This document shows, piece after piece, positions 59,588 through 64,000 of a stretch of 64,000 bases of DNA (position 1 is its first letter; each line of letters begins with the position of its first letter). This DNA is from Leptospira haakeii (GTDB lineage Bacteria > Spirochaetota > Leptospiria > Leptospirales > Leptospiraceae): the NCBI RefSeq assembly GCF_002812045.1, contig NZ_NPEG01000001.1, positions 620,001 through 684,000 on the forward strand. Direction: 5' to 3'. Both the position numbers and the translations under genes were made by a program. Under the pieces are notes generated by a model. It searched no databases. It worked only from the letters and a program-made list of their open reading frames with translations, and was not told where the DNA came from.

Positions 59588-60445
59588 ATGGAAAATCACG
59601 ATATATACCATTATGGGATTCTTCCCGACGTTCACTTTCGTTTTTCCTCAGCCGAAATTTCCTACGCAGTAACCGCAGCTTCTAACTTACACGGTTTCGA
59701 CGATGCAGGTACGGAACTTCTGGCGAGGACAATGCTTGCCGCATTCTTCTTAGCAGATCTAGTAAAAGATGATACAAAGGTAAGCGTTCAGATCCGTTTT
59801 TATGATGATACAGAGATACACTCGGTTTTAGCTTATAGTACTCGTGATGGAAAACTAAAGGCAACCTTAAGACATCGCCCGGAAGAAGATATAGAATCCG
59901 GGCAGATCTCTGAAGAAAATTTAGGGATTCTAAAAGTATTCCGTTGGAAAGATGGAGAGTGTATTTATCAATCCATTGTTCCTTTTAGAAATCAAAGTTT
60001 CGAAACAAATATTGAAAACTATTTGAGAGACTCTGAGCAGGTTCCTTCCTTTTTAGTAGCGTATATTAAATTAGAAGGTTTGCATTGGAGGATCAAAGGT
60101 TTATTCTTACAAGCTTTACCGGAAGCAAGACCGGAACATATAGACGCAGTTAGAGAATTAGCCGGAAAGCTGGAAGAGGAAAAATCCAAGGTCTATGAAG
60201 GAACTGTTTCTCAAGCATTAGAAATTTTGCAAGCTTCTTGGAATACAAAATTCGAGATCTTGGCGACAGGAAGACCTGAATACAGATGTGATTGTTCTGA
60301 AGAGAAGATCAAAGAGCTAATCCAAAATTTAGGAAAAGAAGAAGCAATGGATATTGCAGAAGAACAAGGACAGATCGAGGTTACCTGCGAATTCTGTAAT
60401 TCCATCTATAGATTCCCAAAGGCAGAGGTCTTAGAGTTATTTTAA
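59588..60445 (+). CDS. hslO: Redox-regulated chaperone Hsp33
   Basis: A 285-residue protein. The N-terminal holding domain is followed by a C-terminal zinc redox switch CDC-x-CEFC: YRCDCSEEKIKELIQ and VTCEFCNSIYRF. Oxidation releases zinc and activates the chaperone. Starts a four-gene run with tsaE, tsaB and the RNase R gene. Upstream lies a 172-bp divergent region with no confident promoter. Confidence 0.93.
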   Translation: MENHDIYHYGILPDVHFRFSSAEISYAVTAASNLHGFDDAGTELLARTMLAAFFLADLVKDDTKVSVQIRFYDDTEIHSVLAYSTRDGKLKATLRHRPEEDIESGQISEENLGILKVFRWKDGECIYQSIVPFRNQSFETNIENYLRDSEQVPSFLVAYIKLEGLHWRIKGLFLQALPEARPEHIDAVRELAGKLEEEKSKVYEGTVSQALEILQASWNTKFEILATGRPEYRCDCSEEKIKELIQNLGKEEAMDIAEEQGQIEVTCEFCNSIYRFPKAEVLELF

Positions 60446-60453
60446 GAAATAGA

Positions 60454-61014
60454 ATGTTAGGACGGTTTGAAAATCTTACCTTAGATTCTATAGATATTCC
60501 TGTCTCAAAACTTGCAGGAATTCTCGCTGCTGCCTGGAAAGAAGGAAAATTTCCTATAGTTCTTCTTTCCGGAAAAATGGGTTCGGGCAAAACCACATTC
60601 GTTTCTAAACTTGTAAAAGCTTTATTGGATCATTTAAAACCTGAATTAGATACATCCAAACTATTTGTAAATTCCCCTACTTATACTTTGATGAATGAGT
60701 ATCCATTTCCTGAGATCCAAAACCAATCGGGAGATCCATTAGATATCTTTCATTTTGACCTATATCGGATCGGTTCCTCGGAAGAAATTCCTGATCTTGG
60801 ATTTGAAGAATATTGGAATGGCAAAGGGATATCTCTGATAGAATGGTGGGAAAGAGCAGAGTCTGAATTTAAAGACAGAAAATTCCGCATCAAGATCGAT
60901 TTGGAAGAAGAGGACGAGGACACTCGTAATCTGCAAATTGAGTTTTCGGGAGAAGAATGGAGAAGATCCGATCTACAAATCGGATCATTCCTGAAGTCGG
61001 AGAAAATCCTATGA
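60454..61014 (+). CDS. tsaE: tRNA threonylcarbamoyladenosine biosynthesis ATPase TsaE
   Basis: P-loop ATPase of 186 aa: LLSGKMGSGKTTFVSKLVKALL, switch-like VNSPTYTLMNEYPFP, and the family's DIFHFDLYRIG (Walker B). It works with TsaB and TsaD. Its end overlaps tsaB by ATGA. Longer than the E. coli enzyme by about 30 residues, mostly in a mid-protein loop and the C-terminal tail. Confidence 0.93.
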   Translation: MLGRFENLTLDSIDIPVSKLAGILAAAWKEGKFPIVLLSGKMGSGKTTFVSKLVKALLDHLKPELDTSKLFVNSPTYTLMNEYPFPEIQNQSGDPLDIFHFDLYRIGSSEEIPDLGFEEYWNGKGISLIEWWERAESEFKDRKFRIKIDLEEEDEDTRNLQIEFSGEEWRRSDLQIGSFLKSEKIL

Positions 61015-61700
61015 CAAAAATATTATTCTTCGATGCGACTAACTCTTGGATCTTAGTGGGATGTTTTCTTAAAACGGATGATGGCAAACTAGAAAAACTT
61101 TCCGAGTACAGAGAATTGCATAATAGAGAATCTTCTCTGTTACTCATTAAAGAAATTTCTAATTGTTTGAAGGTTTCAAATTGGGAAAAACCTGATATAA
61201 TCGTAACTGCGACCGGTCCGGGGTCTTTCACTGGGATCAGGATCTCGGTGGCGACAGCTCGCAACTTTTCACAGATCTGGAATATTCCGGTTTTGGGAAT
61301 TGATAGTTTAGAATTGTACTCCTGCCAATATTATGCGGAATCAGAATCACCCGTTTGTGTAGGAATAGAAGCGAAACAAGGAAAAGTCTATTTCGGTCTA
61401 AGGGACTCCAGAGGTTATTGGGGCACTATAGACATTACTCCGGATATGCTTCCGGAAACCATCCCGGAAGATAGGATAGGCTCTTATCTTACCGGAATTA
61501 AGTTCAGCGACTCTCCCGAATTTTTTGCGGGAACAAATATGAAAGAAAATCTTCCATCGCCGGAAGGAAGTATATTGGAAAAGTCCAGCGAAATCAAAAA
61601 GGCATTAGCAAAGCCGGAAGATCATTCATATTTGCAATTGGTTCCGAATTACTTGCGAGGAACTTACGCTGATGATAAGCCTAAGGTATATTATACATGA
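61011..61700 (+). CDS. tsaB: tRNA threonylcarbamoyladenosine biosynthesis protein TsaB
   Basis: ASKHA-fold scaffold of 229 aa: ILFFDATNSWILVG, and the conserved TGPGSFTGIRISVATARNFSQ. I start at ATG 61011, overlapping tsaE by 4 bp, because GGAG lies 9 nt upstream and this matches family N-termini; an in-frame ATG at 60957 would add 18 unrelated residues. Overlaps the RNase R gene by ATGA. Confidence 0.93.
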   Translation: MTKILFFDATNSWILVGCFLKTDDGKLEKLSEYRELHNRESSLLLIKEISNCLKVSNWEKPDIIVTATGPGSFTGIRISVATARNFSQIWNIPVLGIDSLELYSCQYYAESESPVCVGIEAKQGKVYFGLRDSRGYWGTIDITPDMLPETIPEDRIGSYLTGIKFSDSPEFFAGTNMKENLPSPEGSILEKSSEIKKALAKPEDHSYLQLVPNYLRGTYADDKPKVYYT

Positions 61701-64000
61701 CACAAAAAAAGAAAATGGTTAAACAAATACAAACAAAGAAACAGTCAAAAACCAACCAGAGTAGTGAGAAAAACAAAGAACCTAAAAAATCCAGATCCAA
61801 AGAATCGGATGAAAATGATCTAAGAAAAAGTATTAGAGAAGCAAAGGAGAAGGTTTCAAAAAAGAAAAAAGATCATAAGTCTTCTCGCTCCAAGAAACTG
61901 GAAATATTTCCGGTCGAACAAAAAGTTTCAGCTCCTTCTTCTAAAAAAATAAAAAAAGACAAAAACAAATCTTTTAAACAAGAACCGATAAAAGAATTTC
62001 GAGAAGAGGTTCCCGCGAAAAAAGAAGAATTAAACCATAGAAAACCTTCTTACGAAACTCAAAATAAGAATCAGGGATATTCTTCTAAACCTTCACACCA
62101 CAAAAAAGATTCTCATGTTCCAGGATCAAAGCCCAAGTTTTACGATCGAAAATTCGGAAGTCATGATTGGGAAAGAGAGAATGAACCTGGCAGAAAACTT
62201 CTAAAATTTTTCCGTTCTAAAGCAGGAAAGGTCCTTTCTATGCAAGAGATCTACTCAAAGTTTATCGCTCATGCAGGACAGAAAAAAGGATTTAGAAGGG
62301 AAAAATGGGAAGCCCAAGAACAAAAACGTTCTGCAGAAGAAGTTTTGATCTTCTTTGAAAAAGAAGGTCTGATCGAGATCCAAAAAAAGAATATCATAGT
62401 TCGTCCAAATCAAACCTTAAGTGGAACCATCTCCTTAAGTAAGAAGGGAGATGGTTTTGTTAAACTGACTACAGGAACAGAAGTGTTTGTTCCGGGTCAG
62501 TATACATCTTCTGCTATTCAAGGAGACCTTGTGGAAATTCTTCCAACGGGTATCGGGCGTAAAGGAAAATTAGAAGGAGAAGTTGTCTCAGTTCTTCGCA
62601 GGGGCCGTGAACTTTATAGAATGAAGGTCACTGAGAAGGATTATAAATTTATAGTCGGGACCTTCTTAGATATGGAAGGAGATCTGAAAGAAGGTTTTCT
62701 TCCCCGCAAAACATTACTCCAAGATCTGCAAGATGAGATCAATATCGGAGATGTTTTAATCGTTACTTTAAAGCAGGATTCGGATCACGAAAAGAATCTA
62801 TACGAAGCTCACTTTGTCCGCTTCGAGTCGGATACAAAAGAAGACACGGATCTGATGAGAATGTTAATGAAGTACAATTATACTATTCTCTATCCGGAAG
62901 AAGTAAAATTGGAAGAACTTCCTGACGAAGTGGACGAATCCACAGTCGACAATTGGAGCTCGAGGGTGGATTTGAGAGAACTCAAATCCATCACGATAGA
63001 TGGAGAATATTCCAAGGACTTTGACGACGCGATCTCCTTTATAGATGAAGGTAAGAAGATCCGGTTCTACGTTCATATCGCAGACGTTTCTCATTATGTT
63101 CAACCGGGTTCTGATCTGGATGTAGAGGCATATGCTAGAGCAACTTCCGTTTACTTGGGAAGTAGAGTTGTTCCAATGCTTCCCCCTGAACTTTCTGAAA
63201 ATCTTTGTAGTCTTGTGGCTAAGAAGAACCGACTGGCATTTACGGTGGAGATGGAAGCGGATTGGAGCGGCACAATCTTCCATGCTAAGTTTTATAAATC
63301 GATTATTAAAGTAGAGGAAAGATACACTTATAATCGAGCAGAAGAAGAGATCAAAGCCGGAGATCCGAGTAATTGGATCTTCCAAATGATGAAATTTGCG
63401 GACACTCTCAGAAAAAGAAGATTAAACTCCGGAAGAGTAGATCTGAATCTAAAAGAGACAAAGGTAGTTACCGACTCGGAGCATAATGTAGTAGAGATCA
63501 AACCTGTGGATAGATTACAGGCTCATATCTTGATCGAAGAATTTATGCTTTCTGCAAATATCAAAGTAGCAGAGTACATTCGCAAAAAGGAAAGACCTAC
63601 TTTGTATCGTGTCCACGAACCAATGGATGTTGAAAAACTGGAAATGTTGAATTCTTTCCTAAGCCTGAACGGGGTCAACGCTCAACTACAAGACACGAAG
63701 TACGAATCTATCCGACATGTTTTACAAGTAATTGAAGGAAGTCCTTCTGAGCGTTTGTTTAATATTTCTCTTTTAAGAAGTTTTATGCAGGCCTATTATT
63801 CCGGAGAATATTTAGGGCATTGGGGATTGGGTTTCAAAGACTATTGTCATTTCACTTCTCCAATCCGTCGCTATCCTGACTTGGTTTGTCATAGGGTCCT
63901 AGAAAGTATCCTACTCTCAGATGAGGAACCTTATTCTGAAGAAGATATCAAAGTAATGGGTTTACATACTTCTCACGAAGAAAGAAAAGCAACTGATTCT
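61697..64000 (+). CDS. rnr: Ribonuclease R with Lys-rich N-terminal extension, 3'-truncated by the window edge
   Basis: ATG 61697 overlaps the tsaB stop and the frame is open to base 64000 (768 codons seen). The first ~150 residues are highly Lys/Ser/Glu-rich and presumably disordered. Next comes a winged helix (KVLSMQEIYSKF) and cold-shock-like domains (GDGFVKLTTGTEVFVPGQY). The RNB domain has D435-GEYSK-DFDD, with the four catalytic Asp (D-x5-D-x-D-D). LGHWGLGFKDYCHFTSPIRRYPDL is the family signature. It is a processive 3'-5' exonuclease for structured RNA. The C-terminal S1 domain is outside the window. Confidence 0.93.
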   Translation, partial: MTQKKKMVKQIQTKKQSKTNQSSEKNKEPKKSRSKESDENDLRKSIREAKEKVSKKKKDHKSSRSKKLEIFPVEQKVSAPSSKKIKKDKNKSFKQEPIKEFREEVPAKKEELNHRKPSYETQNKNQGYSSKPSHHKKDSHVPGSKPKFYDRKFGSHDWERENEPGRKLLKFFRSKAGKVLSMQEIYSKFIAHAGQKKGFRREKWEAQEQKRSAEEVLIFFEKEGLIEIQKKNIIVRPNQTLSGTISLSKKGDGFVKLTTGTEVFVPGQYTSSAIQGDLVEILPTGIGRKGKLEGEVVSVLRRGRELYRMKVTEKDYKFIVGTFLDMEGDLKEGFLPRKTLLQDLQDEINIGDVLIVTLKQDSDHEKNLYEAHFVRFESDTKEDTDLMRMLMKYNYTILYPEEVKLEELPDEVDESTVDNWSSRVDLRELKSITIDGEYSKDFDDAISFIDEGKKIRFYVHIADVSHYVQPGSDLDVEAYARATSVYLGSRVVPMLPPELSENLCSLVAKKNRLAFTVEMEADWSGTIFHAKFYKSIIKVEERYTYNRAEEEIKAGDPSNWIFQMMKFADTLRKRRLNSGRVDLNLKETKVVTDSEHNVVEIKPVDRLQAHILIEEFMLSANIKVAEYIRKKERPTLYRVHEPMDVEKLEMLNSFLSLNGVNAQLQDTKYESIRHVLQVIEGSPSERLFNISLLRSFMQAYYSGEYLGHWGLGFKDYCHFTSPIRRYPDLVCHRVLESILLSDEEPYSEEDIKVMGLHTSHEERKATDS

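Noticed and set aside
62864..63385. Long minus-strand frame opposite the RNase R gene
   Set aside because: It lies within the conserved RNB domain, has no homology I recognise and no SD; it is a shadow of the plus-strand gene.

Overview
The window looks like a replication-origin region of a Leptospira chromosome (spirochaete, moderate AT bias). The basis is a LipL21-type lipoprotein locus close to dnaA, spirochaete-style lipoboxes, a plant-type ferredoxin-NADP reductase, FliG, LpxD, a bactofilin and the order dnaA-dnaN-recF-DUF721-gyrB-gyrA. From memory, LipL21 belongs to pathogenic and intermediate species rather than saprophytes, so an intermediate or pathogenic species is my inference. No rRNA, tRNA, CRISPR array, insertion sequence or prophage was recognised. 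Nearly all the DNA is coding, with many 1-26 bp overlaps and frequent TTG/GTG starts.

Layout. 1-7.2 kb: end of an acyl-CoA ligase gene, an MFS drug exporter, a 403-bp convergent intergenic region with nested inverted repeats, lpxD, ferredoxin-NADP reductase, a PC4-type DNA-binding protein and a VWA-STAS fusion. 7.2-10.1 kb: tadA, dnaX, ebfC, recR. 10.1-16 kb (minus strand): a beta-barrel coupled to a solute-binding protein, an OmpA-type envelope protein, serS, tatD. 16.1-18 kb: a LytM-like membrane protein that has lost catalytic residues, a bactofilin and a YaaR protein in one overlapping operon. 18-22.3 kb (minus): thioesterase, parB, parA, rsmG and an M20 peptidase. 22.4-26.1 kb: a secreted repeat protein, two parS-like palindromes flanking a methyltransferase gene, and mnmG. 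26.2-38.2 kb (plus): ilvE, holB, dnaA, candidate oriC, dnaN, recF, DUF721, gyrB, gyrA, dus. 38.3-44 kb: a lipoprotein, a tandem lipL21 duplication, an exported VWA-like protein, an AAA+/Fis protein and holA. 44-49.2 kb: maf, two exported proteins, an SDR enzyme, a YrdC-domain protein, an aldo/keto reductase and an ArsC/Spx-like protein. 49.3-55.6 kb: fliG, a lipoprotein-signal/7TM/adenylate-cyclase protein that appears to start at CTG, two envelope proteins, and a PuuD-like membrane protein followed by a separate cytochrome c. 55.6-59.4 kb (minus): GH42 beta-galactosidase, an unknown protein and an inositol-monophosphatase-like enzyme. 59.6-64 kb (plus): hslO, tsaE, tsaB and an RNase R gene with a long lysine-rich N-terminus that runs off the window.

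The genes connect as follows. Replication and segregation functions are concentrated here: dnaA, dnaN, dnaX, holA, holB, recF, recR, gyrAB, parAB and parS. tRNA and ribosome modification is the second theme: tadA, mnmG, rsmG, dus, a YrdC protein and tsaE/tsaB. Envelope and cell-shape genes are interleaved. The most unusual items are the degenerate LytM-bactofilin operon, the mosaic lipL21 duplication, the CTG-initiated cyclase, the VWA-STAS fusion and the structured intergenic element near 2.7 kb.
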